Notes: generated by a model not told the origin, from the letters alone. Positions 10,284 to 20,209 are shown, numbered from the stretch's first letter. The stretch: DNA of 64,000 bases from Pseudoalteromonas prydzensis (GCF_001661495.1 NZ_BDDT01000011.1:62001-126000); one strand, 5' to 3'. Numbers and translations are program-made.

Positions 10284-10984
10284 ATGGATAACATATAGCC
10301 TTTACCACGTACGGTAACAATGCGTTTTTGGTCTTTTTCATCATTAAGTTTTTTACGCAGGCGACCAATCAGCACATCAACGGTGCGATCGTTCGGGCTC
10401 CAATCAGGCTGGCCAATTTCTTCTGATATTTTTTCACGAGAGGTTGCTTTACCCGCGTTACTGATCAAGCAAATTAGCACTTTATGTTCTGCTTCGGTCA
10501 AACGAGACTCAACCCCAGCGGCTGTAATTAGCGTACGGTTATCAGGATGTAGTTTAAAGTCAGCGTATTCAATAAACTCTTCACTTTCATCGTGGTTATT
10601 ATTGCTTTTTAAGCGCTTATAAAGCGCTCGCATACGCAGTTCTAGCTCTAATAAATCAACCGGTTTGCAAATGTAATCATCAGCGCCTTGGGCAAGGCCT
10701 GCAATACGGTCGGCTTGAGAATCACGGCTTGAAAGCATGATCACACCGATATCGGTAAGCGTATTGAGCTCTTTTGCTAAATGAAGACCATCACGTTTAG
10801 GTAGCACTATGTCCACAACCGCTAATGAGATAGCATCAGGGTTATTTGCACGCGATTGCACTATGGCTAAGGCATCAGCGCCAGTAGCATCATTTTCAAT
10901 GCGAAACTCAGTCCCTGTAAAATGATTGATTATACGTTTAACTAATAGCTCGTCATCTTCAACTAATAAAACATGAATAGTCAT
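10280..10984 (-). CDS. OmpR/PhoB-type response regulator, orphan
   Basis: A 234-residue two-domain transcription regulator. The receiver (about 1-120) has the acidic pair VEDDE, phospho-acceptor Asp58 in VVDIVLPKRDG, the switch Ser in MLSSRD and Lys in ICKPVD. The winged-helix DNA-binding domain (about 140-232) ends RTVDVLIGRLRKKL and VRGKGYML. No histidine kinase is adjacent, so its partner must be encoded elsewhere. It is convergent with comM and the two genes share a TTAG. The target genes cannot be read from the sequence. Confidence 0.92.
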   Translation of the reverse strand: MTIHVLLVEDDELLVKRIINHFTGTEFRIENDATGADALAIVQSRANNPDAISLAVVDIVLPKRDGLHLAKELNTLTDIGVIMLSSRDSQADRIAGLAQGADDYICKPVDLLELELRMRALYKRLKSNNNHDESEEFIEYADFKLHPDNRTLITAAGVESRLTEAEHKVLICLISNAGKATSREKISEEIGQPDWSPNDRTVDVLIGRLRKKLNDEKDQKRIVTVRGKGYMLSI

Positions 10985-11094
10985 AGTATCTTAATTACCT
11001 TTAATGATGCCGCTATGTTATCACTCATTCGTAAATGGTGAGAAGGATGATTTTTAGTATTTATACACTATTTAGACGATTATTTGATAATTAA

Positions 11095-11125
11095 CAATAG
11101 GCAAACCGAGCGGGTTTGCCTATTG
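11095..11125 (-). terminator. Terminator hairpin for the S9 peptidase gene
   Basis: A 13-bp perfect stem (11095-11107 with 11113-11125) and 5-nt loop, 13 bases past the minus-strand stop at 11138. The base run after it on the minus strand is AT-rich but not a pure T-run. Confidence 0.7.
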
Positions 11126-11137
11126 CTTGCTGTTAAA

Positions 11138-13633
11138 CTATTTTTCAGGGTATAAATACTGCCACCACTGCGGCTGCTCTTTTAAGTGTTTATCAAAGTA
11201 TGCCAGCATCGTGTCCCACCAATTAAAGCGTTGATCTCGGGCGAATATTTGATGATCAGCTCCTTTGTATTCAATCAGCTCAACATCTTTGCCAAGTAGT
11301 TTAAGCGCGGTATACATATTATGACTTTCACCCACTGGCACATTGGTGTCAGCATCACCATGTAATAGCAGTAGTGGGGTTGTGACTTTGTCAGCGTGAA
11401 ATACAGGGCTATGTTGGCTGTATAATTTGCTGTTATTCCACGGGTAGCTGTTTTTAGATGCTTCGCCTGAATATAAATAGCCCCACCAACCTTGCCCCCA
11501 GTATGAGGTGATATTAGAAATACCCGCATGGGCAATTGAGGCACTAAACATATCTGTTTTGGTGGTCAGTAGCATGGTCATAAAGCCACCGTAAGAGGCA
11601 CCTAAGTTGCCTAAGCGTTGCTTATCAATAAATGGGTACTGTTTTAGGAGTGCTTGCGTGCCTTGCATTATATCGTCGGCAGTGTATTGTCCCCATGCAT
11701 TGACGTGTTTTGCCGAAAACTGCTGGCCAAAACCTGTTGCGCCAGTCGGTTGCACTACATACACCACATAGCCATGCTCGGCCCATAAGTTAAACGGATA
11801 CCGTCCAGTAAAGCCGCGTGTAACGGGTGAAGTACCACCATAGTAATAAACTAGCGCAGGGTACTGTTTGTTTTTATCAAGGTTGCTTGGAAAATAAACA
11901 CGGCCTTTAATTTCAGTGCCTGCGGTATTGGTAAAGTTAAACTCTTCTAAGCTAGCTATATTGGTATTGGCGTATTCTTGCGGTTGTGAATCCCAAAGTG
12001 TGGTTGCTTTGTTTTTGCTAATAGTTAGCTGTTTTAATTGTTGTGGCGATGATGCATTAGAGCCACTCACTAAAATAGCTGGGCTGCGAGTAGTTGAATA
12101 ACTAAATTGTTCAACCACATCAAACCCAGTATTCAGTTTGCTAAAGTGCTGTTTGCTTTTGTCGTATAAATACAATGCAATGTTATCTTGCTCGGTCACT
12201 TTAACAATGGCATCACCATTAGGTAACACTTCAAGTTGGCCAATGGCGGGATCAAACTCACGGCTTAAAGGTGCTGCATTTTTGCCATTGTCGGTTAATA
12301 GGTAAAGCTGCCCGTCGTAGTTATTTGCTAGCATATTCTCAGGCAAGTTTCTGCCTAAGCCCTCTTTAAAGTCAGGGCCTGCCGTGACATAAATATCATC
12401 GCCGCTGTATTTTGCTTGATTAAACGTAGCAAACTGACCGAGGACAGTGCTGTTTGCGTTGGCAATGTTCAACTCAATTAATTCTGTAGTTGGGTGTGTT
12501 GCAGCTTGCATGGCTTCAGTACCGCGACTGAGTAATACAGTGCCGCGTTTATTATTAAAATCTTCAATGCTGTGGCTAAGTGGTCCTTGGCTTAATGGTT
12601 TACTCAGGCCGGTGTTAATATCTAATAAATAAGCTTGTGAAGTAGTGCGAGCATATGACCAACGATCTTGCAGGCCTCGATAATGCTTAGTAAGGCTGCT
12701 ATCTGCTGTTGGTGATTTTGACCAGCTAAAGATTAAGCTGTTGTTATCGTAATAAGCAAAACTGCTTGCACCCTCTAGATTGTTAGCTATCACCTTAAGG
12801 TTTAGGGTTTTGCGGTTTAGTTGAGTTAATTTGCCATCTAATAAATACACTAAATAATTGTTATCAGGGCTCCAAATAATGTTGCTTGGCTGGCCTGATT
12901 CAAAGCGGTAAATGGTTTGTTGGTCGTCATTTTTTAATTCAGTAATAACATTCGCTTGGTTGCCGGTGCTGTCTTGATAGTGACGTTTAGCTACTAAATA
13001 ATGCTTGCCATCAGGGGATATTGACAGTGCGCTGACCGTGGTCGCATCAAACAATTGCTTGGCAGATAAACCATGTTGTTCTGTAGTGCTAAAGGTTAGC
13101 GTATCAATGTCAGTATTCGGACTGAAATCAACCTCAACATCGTGCCAGTTTGCAACTTGCTCAGCAATAATCACTATTTGGTGATCGCCTTGTGGTAATG
13201 CCAATTCATAACTTTGTTTTTTGGCAGTTTGTTTCTCACCATTGATAAACAGCTGGGCTTCTTCGATCCCTTTGAGAGTGAGAGTGCCTTGGCTAAAACG
13301 CTCTGCATGCGTGGAAAATTTTAGTGCTTGTAAGCCGCCAAGAGTTAACGCATTTACTTTATCTAAGTTTTGCCATTTTAATTTTTCGCCAAATACCGTG
13401 ATGCTTGTTGTTGGTTGTTGAATGCTAGGTAAAAGGCTGTTAATAATCGCATCTTGATGTTCAGTTTGGTATGGCTTTAATTGCATATCAGCGCCAAGTG
13501 GGCCAATAAACTTAATATCGCTTTTATTTATTGGTGCAGCAAGTGCTACATTACTTAGTGTGCTAAAAGTTAACATCGCCAGTGCGGTTGTTAGGCGAGG
13601 AGCTGTACCGCGCCATGCTGAGCTATAATTCAT
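11138..13633 (-). CDS. Secreted S9 family (prolyl oligopeptidase-type) serine peptidase
   Basis: An 831-residue exported peptidase of the S9 family (DPP-IV/acylaminoacyl-peptidase type). A signal peptide (MNYSSAWRGTAPRLTTALAML, cleaved after ALAA) leads into a beta-propeller of about 500 residues with WSPDNNYLVYLL-type blades. The C-terminal alpha/beta-hydrolase domain carries the nucleophile in GASYGG (Ser680), Asp in HGDADTNVPV and His in GADHQIF. The start was moved to ATG 13633, because the 13 residues upstream would bury the signal peptide. The role is probably periplasmic or outer-surface degradation of oligopeptides. It stands alone and is followed by a hairpin. Confidence 0.93.
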   Translation of the reverse strand: MNYSSAWRGTAPRLTTALAMLTFSTLSNVALAAPINKSDIKFIGPLGADMQLKPYQTEHQDAIINSLLPSIQQPTTSITVFGEKLKWQNLDKVNALTLGGLQALKFSTHAERFSQGTLTLKGIEEAQLFINGEKQTAKKQSYELALPQGDHQIVIIAEQVANWHDVEVDFSPNTDIDTLTFSTTEQHGLSAKQLFDATTVSALSISPDGKHYLVAKRHYQDSTGNQANVITELKNDDQQTIYRFESGQPSNIIWSPDNNYLVYLLDGKLTQLNRKTLNLKVIANNLEGASSFAYYDNNSLIFSWSKSPTADSSLTKHYRGLQDRWSYARTTSQAYLLDINTGLSKPLSQGPLSHSIEDFNNKRGTVLLSRGTEAMQAATHPTTELIELNIANANSTVLGQFATFNQAKYSGDDIYVTAGPDFKEGLGRNLPENMLANNYDGQLYLLTDNGKNAAPLSREFDPAIGQLEVLPNGDAIVKVTEQDNIALYLYDKSKQHFSKLNTGFDVVEQFSYSTTRSPAILVSGSNASSPQQLKQLTISKNKATTLWDSQPQEYANTNIASLEEFNFTNTAGTEIKGRVYFPSNLDKNKQYPALVYYYGGTSPVTRGFTGRYPFNLWAEHGYVVYVVQPTGATGFGQQFSAKHVNAWGQYTADDIMQGTQALLKQYPFIDKQRLGNLGASYGGFMTMLLTTKTDMFSASIAHAGISNITSYWGQGWWGYLYSGEASKNSYPWNNSKLYSQHSPVFHADKVTTPLLLLHGDADTNVPVGESHNMYTALKLLGKDVELIEYKGADHQIFARDQRFNWWDTMLAYFDKHLKEQPQWWQYLYPEK

Positions 13634-13787
13634 AGTTGAGCCTAATGTAGGGAATTTAATTGAATATAGCATGGCGCCGAAGCACCAAAAAGCGCTCTGC
13701 GATGGATTTCAGTTTATCACTTACGGAGTTTGAGGTTGGCGCCCACAGTTGTTAAGGTGTATCTAATTGAATGACTAAGAGGTCACA

Positions 13788-14891
13788 GTGACATTATTAA
13801 TCGTTTACATGGTCGTAGCGATCACGATTTCTTTTTTATGCTCCATTATGGAAGCGGTGCTGTTGAGCATTACGCCAAGTTATGTGGCCGTACTACGTAA
13901 AAGTAAGCCCAAATTAGCACTGCGGTTTGAGCACTTAAAAACAAATATAGATCAACCGTTAGCAGCTATTTTAACGTTAAATACCATTGCCCATACTGCT
14001 GGTGCAGCGGGCGTAGGAGCACAAGCTGCGGTGGTTTTTTCAGATGCTGCAGTAGGTATTGCCTCAGCGATAATGACTTTACTGGTACTCGTACTATCAG
14101 AAATCATCCCTAAAACCCTAGGGGCAAAACACTGGCGAGCGCTTGCACCTATAGTGACCCAAGCATTAAGGTATTTAGTCATCGCACTAAAACCCTTTGT
14201 ATGGCTTGCTGAAAAACTCACTGGTATATTGGGCCGTAATTACAACGAAGCTTATTACATTCGCCAAGAAATAGAAGCTATGGCTGATATGGGCTCACAA
14301 TCGGGGGCGCTGCACCAGGAAGAATCTGAAATCATCCGCAGCTTATTGCATTTTCGTCACGCCAAGTTAGATTCTTTAATTACTCCACGCACTGTATTAT
14401 TTAAAGTACACAAGGATTTAACGGTTGATCAATACCTAGCGGAGCATGGTTCATCGGCGTTTTCTCGGGTATTAGTGTATGACAAAAATGGTGACGATAT
14501 TATTGGCTTTGTGCATAAAAACGATATTATGTTGGCGTTTCATCGACTAGGTAAAGACTATAAAATCAGTAAGTTGGTCAAGCCTATTTATACCGTACCA
14601 GAGACTTTGTACGTACCCACGTTATTACATACTTTATTAGCTGAGCGCACGCATATATGCTTAGTGATAGATGAGTATGGTGATGTACAGGGGATTGTTA
14701 CGCTTGAAGATATGATTGAGGCATTAATGGGATTTGAAATAGTTGATGAGCATGACCAATCTGCCAACATGCAAGCGGTTGCAAAGCAGCGTTGGCGCCA
14801 GCGCTTAGCAAATAGTAATACACTATTAAGTGAAGAGTTAAGTAAAGATGAATCAAACGCTGAAAAAAACTCACCGAAAGGCAAGCATTAA
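13788..14891 (+). CDS. CNNM (DUF21) and CBS-pair membrane protein, hemolysin/CorC-like
   Basis: A 367-residue inner-membrane protein. The N-terminal CNNM/DUF21 domain (about 1-170) has about four membrane segments, including LTLNTIAHTAGAAGVGAQA and VLSEIIPKTLG, which are hallmark motifs. Then comes a pair of CBS domains (about 190-330; LITPRTVLFKV, HICLVIDEYGDVQGIVTLED). It lacks the extra C-terminal CorC/HlyC transporter-associated domain seen in longer relatives. Homologues are implicated in Mg2+ or cation efflux; the hemolysin name is historical. GTG start at 13788 is supported by AAGAGG five bases upstream. It overlaps the convergent EAL gene by four bases (TTAA). Confidence 0.88.
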   Translation: MTLLIVYMVVAITISFLCSIMEAVLLSITPSYVAVLRKSKPKLALRFEHLKTNIDQPLAAILTLNTIAHTAGAAGVGAQAAVVFSDAAVGIASAIMTLLVLVLSEIIPKTLGAKHWRALAPIVTQALRYLVIALKPFVWLAEKLTGILGRNYNEAYYIRQEIEAMADMGSQSGALHQEESEIIRSLLHFRHAKLDSLITPRTVLFKVHKDLTVDQYLAEHGSSAFSRVLVYDKNGDDIIGFVHKNDIMLAFHRLGKDYKISKLVKPIYTVPETLYVPTLLHTLLAERTHICLVIDEYGDVQGIVTLEDMIEALMGFEIVDEHDQSANMQAVAKQRWRQRLANSNTLLSEELSKDESNAEKNSPKGKH

Positions 14892-16108
14892 CGGCGACTA
14901 TTACTATTTAACGACACCATGTGCAGCCATGACTTCGCCCAGCGAATAAATTCTGTTTTGCCTTTGGGGCGGCTGATCAAAAAGCCCTGCATTAAAATAT
15001 GTTCTTTGAAGCGATCTAAATATTCTAGCTCCTCAACACGCTCAATCCCTTCGGCCACAATATCTAGATCATCTTGAATCGCAATATGCACTAAGCTACT
15101 CACAATCACCTGAGAGAATAAGTCACTTTCGATATTGCTGATCAAAGTGCGGTCTATTTTTACCTCAGTAAAAGGCAAGGTTTTTAACTGCTGTATATTG
15201 GTAAAGCCAGTGCCAAAATCATCAAGCGAAATGCCAAAACCGCGCATTCTTAAGCGGTTTAACGTTTCTAATTGAGCCGAACTGGATAGCGCATGTTGTT
15301 CGGTGATCTCTAAAATAATTTCGCTTGGGGTAAGCTGATTGAGTTGTAGAATCAATGCCAGTTTATCTGGGCAGCTTAAATCTTCAAGCTGGCATGGCGA
15401 TAAATTAAAAGCGAGTTTAAGTTTATAACCTAATTGTGTTTTTATTTCTGAAAAATCCCCAGTTGCTTTTTCAAACAACTGAAAGGTGATCAGGTTAATC
15501 AAATCTAAATCTTCAGCAACACAAATAAATCGCTCTGGTAAAATAATAACGCCGTGTTCGGGAGTCACAATTCGAGCTAATACTTCTATGCTGGCCACTT
15601 CATTGGTGATCCGGCTTACCTTAGGTTGGTAATAAGGGGTTATCTCGTTATGACTGATTGCATGCAGCAGTTGTGTTTCAGAAATTGGCTCGCTGGTTTT
15701 TTCGGTGTGGCAGGTTAAATACTCTAATTTCTTCAATAGCGTATAAACTTGGTTAAGTTGCACTGGCTTGGCAATATTGCCAATTAAGTGCACATTGTTT
15801 TTGCGTGCTAAGTCAGCGGCTAAATCAATTATCTTCGAATTCATTTCCGAGATAATAACAATAGCGCCGGGGTACTGGATTGTCCCAAGATGGCGAATTA
15901 GCTCCATGCCATCCATGTCGGGCATATTAAGATCAGTGAAAACGGCATCAAATAAAAGTAGATTTTCTTTTACTTTATTGAGCGCTTCTGCGGCGTCTAA
16001 GCAGGTTGTGACATTGGGTACATCAAGCTCATTTAAAATAGCTTGCATCACTATTAAAATTGCTTTTGAATCATCAACAACAAGAATATTACGTGCTGCT
16101 TTTGTCAT
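14888..16108 (-). CDS. Response regulator with EAL c-di-GMP phosphodiesterase domain
   Basis: A 406-residue REC-EAL protein that probably lowers c-di-GMP. The receiver (about 1-125) has VVDDSK, Asp59 in FTDLNMPDMDG and a Lys in GNIAKP. The EAL domain (about 150-400) has a variant signature EVLAR (EVL in place of EAL). It retains the expected metal and catalytic positions: FNLSP, ILEITEQ, DDFGTGF, VKIDR, VAEGIE and MQGFLISRP. Catalytic competence is therefore likely. No kinase lies next to it. It is convergent with the CNNM/CBS gene. Confidence 0.92.
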   Translation of the reverse strand: MTKAARNILVVDDSKAILIVMQAILNELDVPNVTTCLDAAEALNKVKENLLLFDAVFTDLNMPDMDGMELIRHLGTIQYPGAIVIISEMNSKIIDLAADLARKNNVHLIGNIAKPVQLNQVYTLLKKLEYLTCHTEKTSEPISETQLLHAISHNEITPYYQPKVSRITNEVASIEVLARIVTPEHGVIILPERFICVAEDLDLINLITFQLFEKATGDFSEIKTQLGYKLKLAFNLSPCQLEDLSCPDKLALILQLNQLTPSEIILEITEQHALSSSAQLETLNRLRMRGFGISLDDFGTGFTNIQQLKTLPFTEVKIDRTLISNIESDLFSQVIVSSLVHIAIQDDLDIVAEGIERVEELEYLDRFKEHILMQGFLISRPKGKTEFIRWAKSWLHMVSLNSNSRR

Positions 16109-16256
16109 TTCTATTCCCTGAAATAAAACATATTGGTAGTTTAAAAGTAGTAGATAATCGGCAACGTGTCAGCTTTATAACTGAAAATTTATTCCATAAT
16201 CTCGTTAAAAAAATAGGTATACTAACGATATAATTTTTAAGGTTTAAAGTAACATC

Positions 16257-17270
16257 ATGCAAATACAGCTGACCCTCGCCGATCAACAATTTAGTTTAGT
16301 GCTTGCTGGGCGACAAATAATAAAAATTTTTCAGCAACAACAAGCGATTGGCTTTGATAACCCGCGCGAAAACTATTTTGAATTTAAGCTAGACGATCAA
16401 GTGATTGGCCTAGACACCAGCGCTGTTGTTGAACAAAAATTATCGCTTTATATTAATCATCAGTTTGTCCAACAACTCACCTTACCGCCAATTGAAAAAA
16501 CCAAACCAAAGCAAGGGTTACTCGGATTATTTGCTTTAGGTTTTAAGATTTTTAAAAGTGCTAAAGTCGTTAAAGTGGCGTTAGCTGGCGCCTCAGTGGC
16601 AGGCTATGCGTGGTTATTTACCTTTGAGTTTGCCTTGATGCTGATTGCCTGTTTAGTGATCCACGAATATGGCCATGTTAGAGCGATGCAATATTTTGGT
16701 ATTAAAACCAAAGGCATTTACTTAATTCCGTTTGTTGGTGGCCTTGCCGTCAGTGACGATAAAATTACCACCCGTTGGCAAGATGTGGTTATCTCACTTA
16801 TGGGGCCCGCATTTGGTTTGATCACCTCTGTTTTAGGTGTGGTGCTTTATTACGCCACCGAGATGGAAATTTTTGCAGGTGTCGCGGTACTCAGCGCATT
16901 ACTTAACTTATTTAACTTATTGCCCATTCTTCCGCTCGACGGTGGTCATGTATTAAAAAGCATCAGCTTTTCAATGCGATCTTGGATAGGCTTAAGCGTG
17001 TGCTTGCTTGGTGTGTTATTTGGTTTATGGATAAGTTACACGTTTGGCCTCATGCTATTGGTGTTTTTCTTATTCATCGGTGCGCTGGAAATCGTGTTTG
17101 AATGGCGCGGCCGCCATTACTCGCATTTATTGCCACTGGACAAATACGGCCAAGGCTTTTCAGCGGTAATGTACGCACTCGTCGTTGCAGGGCACGTCGC
17201 GGTGATGATGCATTTTGCTGACTCAGAAAATCCGATTTTAAGCCTGCCGATGAAGATTTTATCGAGTTGA
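16257..17270 (+). CDS. M50 (site-2 protease) family membrane metallopeptidase
   Basis: A 337-residue polytopic protein. A soluble N-terminal region (about 1-85) precedes about six membrane segments. The zinc site HEYGH is at residues 136-140, and the third ligand motif LLPILPLDGGH occurs about 90 residues later. That is the S2P/SpoIVFB arrangement, without a PDZ domain. Substrate unknown; relatives cut membrane-bound anti-sigma factors or other proteins inside the bilayer. ATG 16257 follows an AAGG-containing leader. No anti-sigma or sigma gene lies nearby to hint at a partner. Confidence 0.88.
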   Translation: MQIQLTLADQQFSLVLAGRQIIKIFQQQQAIGFDNPRENYFEFKLDDQVIGLDTSAVVEQKLSLYINHQFVQQLTLPPIEKTKPKQGLLGLFALGFKIFKSAKVVKVALAGASVAGYAWLFTFEFALMLIACLVIHEYGHVRAMQYFGIKTKGIYLIPFVGGLAVSDDKITTRWQDVVISLMGPAFGLITSVLGVVLYYATEMEIFAGVAVLSALLNLFNLLPILPLDGGHVLKSISFSMRSWIGLSVCLLGVLFGLWISYTFGLMLLVFFLFIGALEIVFEWRGRHYSHLLPLDKYGQGFSAVMYALVVAGHVAVMMHFADSENPILSLPMKILSS

Positions 17271-17397
17271 TTTTTTGTGTTAAATTTTAACTGGTCAATG
17301 TGTTATCAGTGAAGGCCTGAGTTCACGCCAGTATTTTAGAAGCATGAGAATTTAATGGTTACTATTAAATGAAACCTATAAAGCTAAGAGGATAAAT

Positions 17398-17607
17398 ATG
17401 AGTGTGTTTGCTGTTATATTCGTTACGTCTACTGTTATTTATTTCTTTTATAAAAATCCTTATTTTTTGAATGAATCAATTTCAGGATCTATCAATAAGT
17501 ATAAAAAAAATATTAGTAGAGATAGCAAAAGGATAGATTTTATTTTAATTTTTTTTAATATCATCGTATGTGCAATAGCTTCATATTTATCATCAATTCC
17601 TAATTGA
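17398..17607 (+). CDS. Small two-helix membrane protein, unknown
   Basis: A 69-residue ORF with a good Shine-Dalgarno (AGAGGA, 5 bases before ATG). There is a hydrophobic N-terminal helix (FAVIFVTSTVIYFFY), a lysine-rich middle (KYKKNISRDSKR) and a second helix (ILIFFNIIVCAIASYL). It is more AT-rich than its neighbours. I do not recognise a family. The ribosome site and membrane pattern favour a real gene, but it could be strain-specific. Confidence 0.55.
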   Translation: MSVFAVIFVTSTVIYFFYKNPYFLNESISGSINKYKKNISRDSKRIDFILIFFNIIVCAIASYLSSIPN

Positions 17608-17691
17608 GAGTGTGTTTTGAGCATATGCCTTAATTTTAATTTATCAACTTCAGTTCCTCTGATATTACAATCCGAAATTGCGGAATGAGGT

Positions 17692-17718
17692 CTTGCCTCT
17701 ATGGCGAGGTGAGGTAAG
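17692..17718 (+). terminator. Possible weak hairpin between small membrane gene and transporter
   Basis: An 8-bp stem with one G-T pair (17692-17699 with 17711-17718) and an 11-nt loop, followed by GGCTTTTC. It is the only hairpin seen in the 217-bp convergent gap. Confidence 0.3.
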
Positions 17719-17824
17719 GGCTTTTCATTGCTTTGAAACTTGGTTAATCTGCCTGCGAACTCTGTTTTTAGTCATTTTTTATTGGTTTAGTAAAGCGAGT
17801 CTTATATATTTTACCCGCCTTATT

Positions 17825-19138
17825 TTAAGGATAAAAACTTAACATCAGCGCAATAAACACGCCGGTTATAATTAACTGCACTAAACAAAAGCCCATGATA
17901 TCTTTAGCTTTTAGGCCGGCAATTGCTAGCACTGGCAAGGCCCAAAATGGTTGAATCAGGTTAGTCCAAGCATCTCCCCACGCTACCGCCATTGCCACGC
18001 GGGGCATATCTGCACCAAGTGCCTGTGCGGCGGGTATTACAATGGGTGCTTGTACCGCCCATTGGCCGCCGCCTGATGGCACAAATATATTCACTAAGCC
18101 GGCACTTAAAAAGCTCCAAAACGGCAATGATTCTGCGCTGGCTATGGCGATAAAGCCTTGCGAAATTTGCTGTGCTAAACCGGTGTCGACCATAATGGCC
18201 ATGATCCCTGCATAAAATGGGAACTGAATAATAATCCCTGCGCCGCTGGGCACTGCTTGTTGTAAGCTATTAAGTAAATTATATGGCGTTTGATGCAGTA
18301 AAATGGCTGAAAATAAAAATAGCGCAATCACACTATTTAAATTAAGTGAGCCACCACTAAAGATAAAATAATTAGCTAAATAAACTAGCCCAAGCATACC
18401 AATGCCCAGTCCTAATAATTTGCTGTGCTCAATTTTATCGGCAGGGCGGGTAGCATTGTTGGGTTTAGGTATCGGTTCTGCTAGTCGGCTTTTATCGACA
18501 TAGATACTGTCTTCAGCGCTGGGTAACATATAGCGATTAACTAGCGGCATAATAATGAATAAGCCCACCACAATGGCGATATTAAAACCTGAGAACAAGG
18601 TGGTGCTGGTGTTTATCACGCCCATACTTTGCTCCGCAAAATGCCCTGGAGTAGCAATGGTTAATGGAATTGAGCCAGCTAAACCACCATGCCAAACAAT
18701 AAAACCAGAATACGCACTGGCAACCAGTAAGCGATAATCGACCGGTGTCTGACGCGCAATTGCTTTGGCAAACAAAGCACCAATCACTAAACCAAAACCC
18801 CAGTTGATCCAACTGGCGAGCAATGACACAAAGGTGACTAAGATAATCGCTTTAGGCGCAGTATTTGCAAGTTTTGCCAATTGGGTTAGCAGGCGGCTCA
18901 TAATTGGTGTGCTTGCTAGCATATAGCCGGTCAGAAGTACTAGTAGCATTTGCATAGCAAAACTGAGTAAGTTCCAGAAACCACTGCCCCATGCTGTTAA
19001 AACTTGCTGTGGGCTGGAAGGCGTAACTAGTGTTGCAATTATAAAAGTCAGTAAGGTGAGTAAAATTACAAAGATAAACGGATCGGGCAGATAACGTTCG
19101 ACTAGTTTAGTAAATGGCTTGGCAATTTTATTGAGCAT
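17825..19138 (-). CDS. atoE: Short-chain fatty acid transporter, AtoE family
   Basis: A 437-residue polytopic permease of the AtoE/TIGR00366 family, which imports short-chain fatty acids such as butyrate or acetoacetate. It has about twelve hydrophobic segments and the family-typical stretches LPDPFIFVILLTLLTF, WGSGFWNLLSFAMQM, WINWGFGLVIGA and the C-terminal FVPSGGGQWAVQAP. Length matches E. coli AtoE (about 440). In enterobacteria atoE sits with atoDAB; here it is alone, with no CoA-transferase or thiolase beside it, so the exact substrate is open. Confidence 0.88.
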   Translation of the reverse strand: MLNKIAKPFTKLVERYLPDPFIFVILLTLLTFIIATLVTPSSPQQVLTAWGSGFWNLLSFAMQMLLVLLTGYMLASTPIMSRLLTQLAKLANTAPKAIILVTFVSLLASWINWGFGLVIGALFAKAIARQTPVDYRLLVASAYSGFIVWHGGLAGSIPLTIATPGHFAEQSMGVINTSTTLFSGFNIAIVVGLFIIMPLVNRYMLPSAEDSIYVDKSRLAEPIPKPNNATRPADKIEHSKLLGLGIGMLGLVYLANYFIFSGGSLNLNSVIALFLFSAILLHQTPYNLLNSLQQAVPSGAGIIIQFPFYAGIMAIMVDTGLAQQISQGFIAIASAESLPFWSFLSAGLVNIFVPSGGGQWAVQAPIVIPAAQALGADMPRVAMAVAWGDAWTNLIQPFWALPVLAIAGLKAKDIMGFCLVQLIITGVFIALMLSFYP

Positions 19139-19258
19139 AATGATGTATTTTTATTATGTGTGTGTTTGCCAATTAATCACGAATGTACTTAATTGGCAAA
19201 TGCGCTGGTCGTTTTAATATTATATCGCGTATCAAAAGCGTTAATTTAAACATTGGTG

Positions 19259-20209
19259 CTATTTTTGTTGTTCAAGCACCGCTTTTAAACGTGTTTGTAC
19301 TTCTTCAACTAGTAAATCAGGCTGGAATTTAGATAAAAACGCATTACAGCCCACCTTTTCAACCATGGCTTGGTTAAAACTACCGCTGAGTGAAGTATTA
19401 AGTACCACATGGAGATTTTTTAGGCGGTTATCATTACGAATTTCGTGGGTTAACCGATAACCATCCATCGCTGGCATTTCAGCATCGGTGATCACCATCA
19501 GCAACTCTTTTTCTACATCCATGCCTTTATCGGCCCAGGCTTTAAGCATGTTCAGTGCTTCAAGGCCATTACTGGCAGGGATAATCTCAATACCTAACTG
19601 CGTTAATGTGTCGCTCACTTGTTTGCGCGCTGTGGGTGAGTCATCAGCATGAAGGATTTTGCGGCCTACAAATTCGTTCACAATGCTTTTATCAAGTATT
19701 TCATCAGAAATTTGTACTTCGTACTCAACAATTTCAGCGAGTACTTTTTCTACATCGATGATCTCGACTAATTGTTCTTGGCCATCGCGTTGAATTTTGG
19801 TCAATGCAGTCAAGTAATGGTTTTTACCAACAGAAGTCGGTGGCGGCATAATATCGGACCATGTCATATTGACGATTTGATCAACCTTACCTATTAAAAA
19901 GCCTTGCACGGTACGATTATACTCAGTGATAACTAGGTTACTGTCTTCAATGTGCTTGGCCGCAGGCATACAAATAGCTTGGCGCAGATCAATCACCGGA
20001 ATAGATTCGCCACGAATGTTAGCAACACCAGAAATTTTCGGGTGAGCGTGAGGAATAATATTTAAGTGAGGCAGTTTAACCACCTCTTTTACCTTAAACA
20101 CGTTAAGGGCAAATAGGTGTCGGCTGTGTAAATAAAACAGCAATAATTCTAAGCGATTTTCACCAACGAGCTGGGTTCGCTGATCAACAGAAGCTAATAC
20201 ACCTGACAT
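19259..20209 (-). CDS. cheV: Chemotaxis coupling protein CheV (CheW-REC)
   Basis: A 316-residue CheV. The CheW-like domain (about 15-165) has NIRGESIPVIDLRQ and LIGKVDQIVNM, which couple chemoreceptors to CheA. The receiver (about 185-312) has HADDSP and phospho-acceptor Asp242 in VITDAEMPAMDG. Phosphorylation of CheV is thought to aid adaptation. No other che or fla genes are in the window. It is divergent from the potassium-channel gene, with 169 bp between them. Confidence 0.94.
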   Translation of the reverse strand: MSGVLASVDQRTQLVGENRLELLLFYLHSRHLFALNVFKVKEVVKLPHLNIIPHAHPKISGVANIRGESIPVIDLRQAICMPAAKHIEDSNLVITEYNRTVQGFLIGKVDQIVNMTWSDIMPPPTSVGKNHYLTALTKIQRDGQEQLVEIIDVEKVLAEIVEYEVQISDEILDKSIVNEFVGRKILHADDSPTARKQVSDTLTQLGIEIIPASNGLEALNMLKAWADKGMDVEKELLMVITDAEMPAMDGYRLTHEIRNDNRLKNLHVVLNTSLSGSFNQAMVEKVGCNAFLSKFQPDLLVEEVQTRLKAVLEQQK

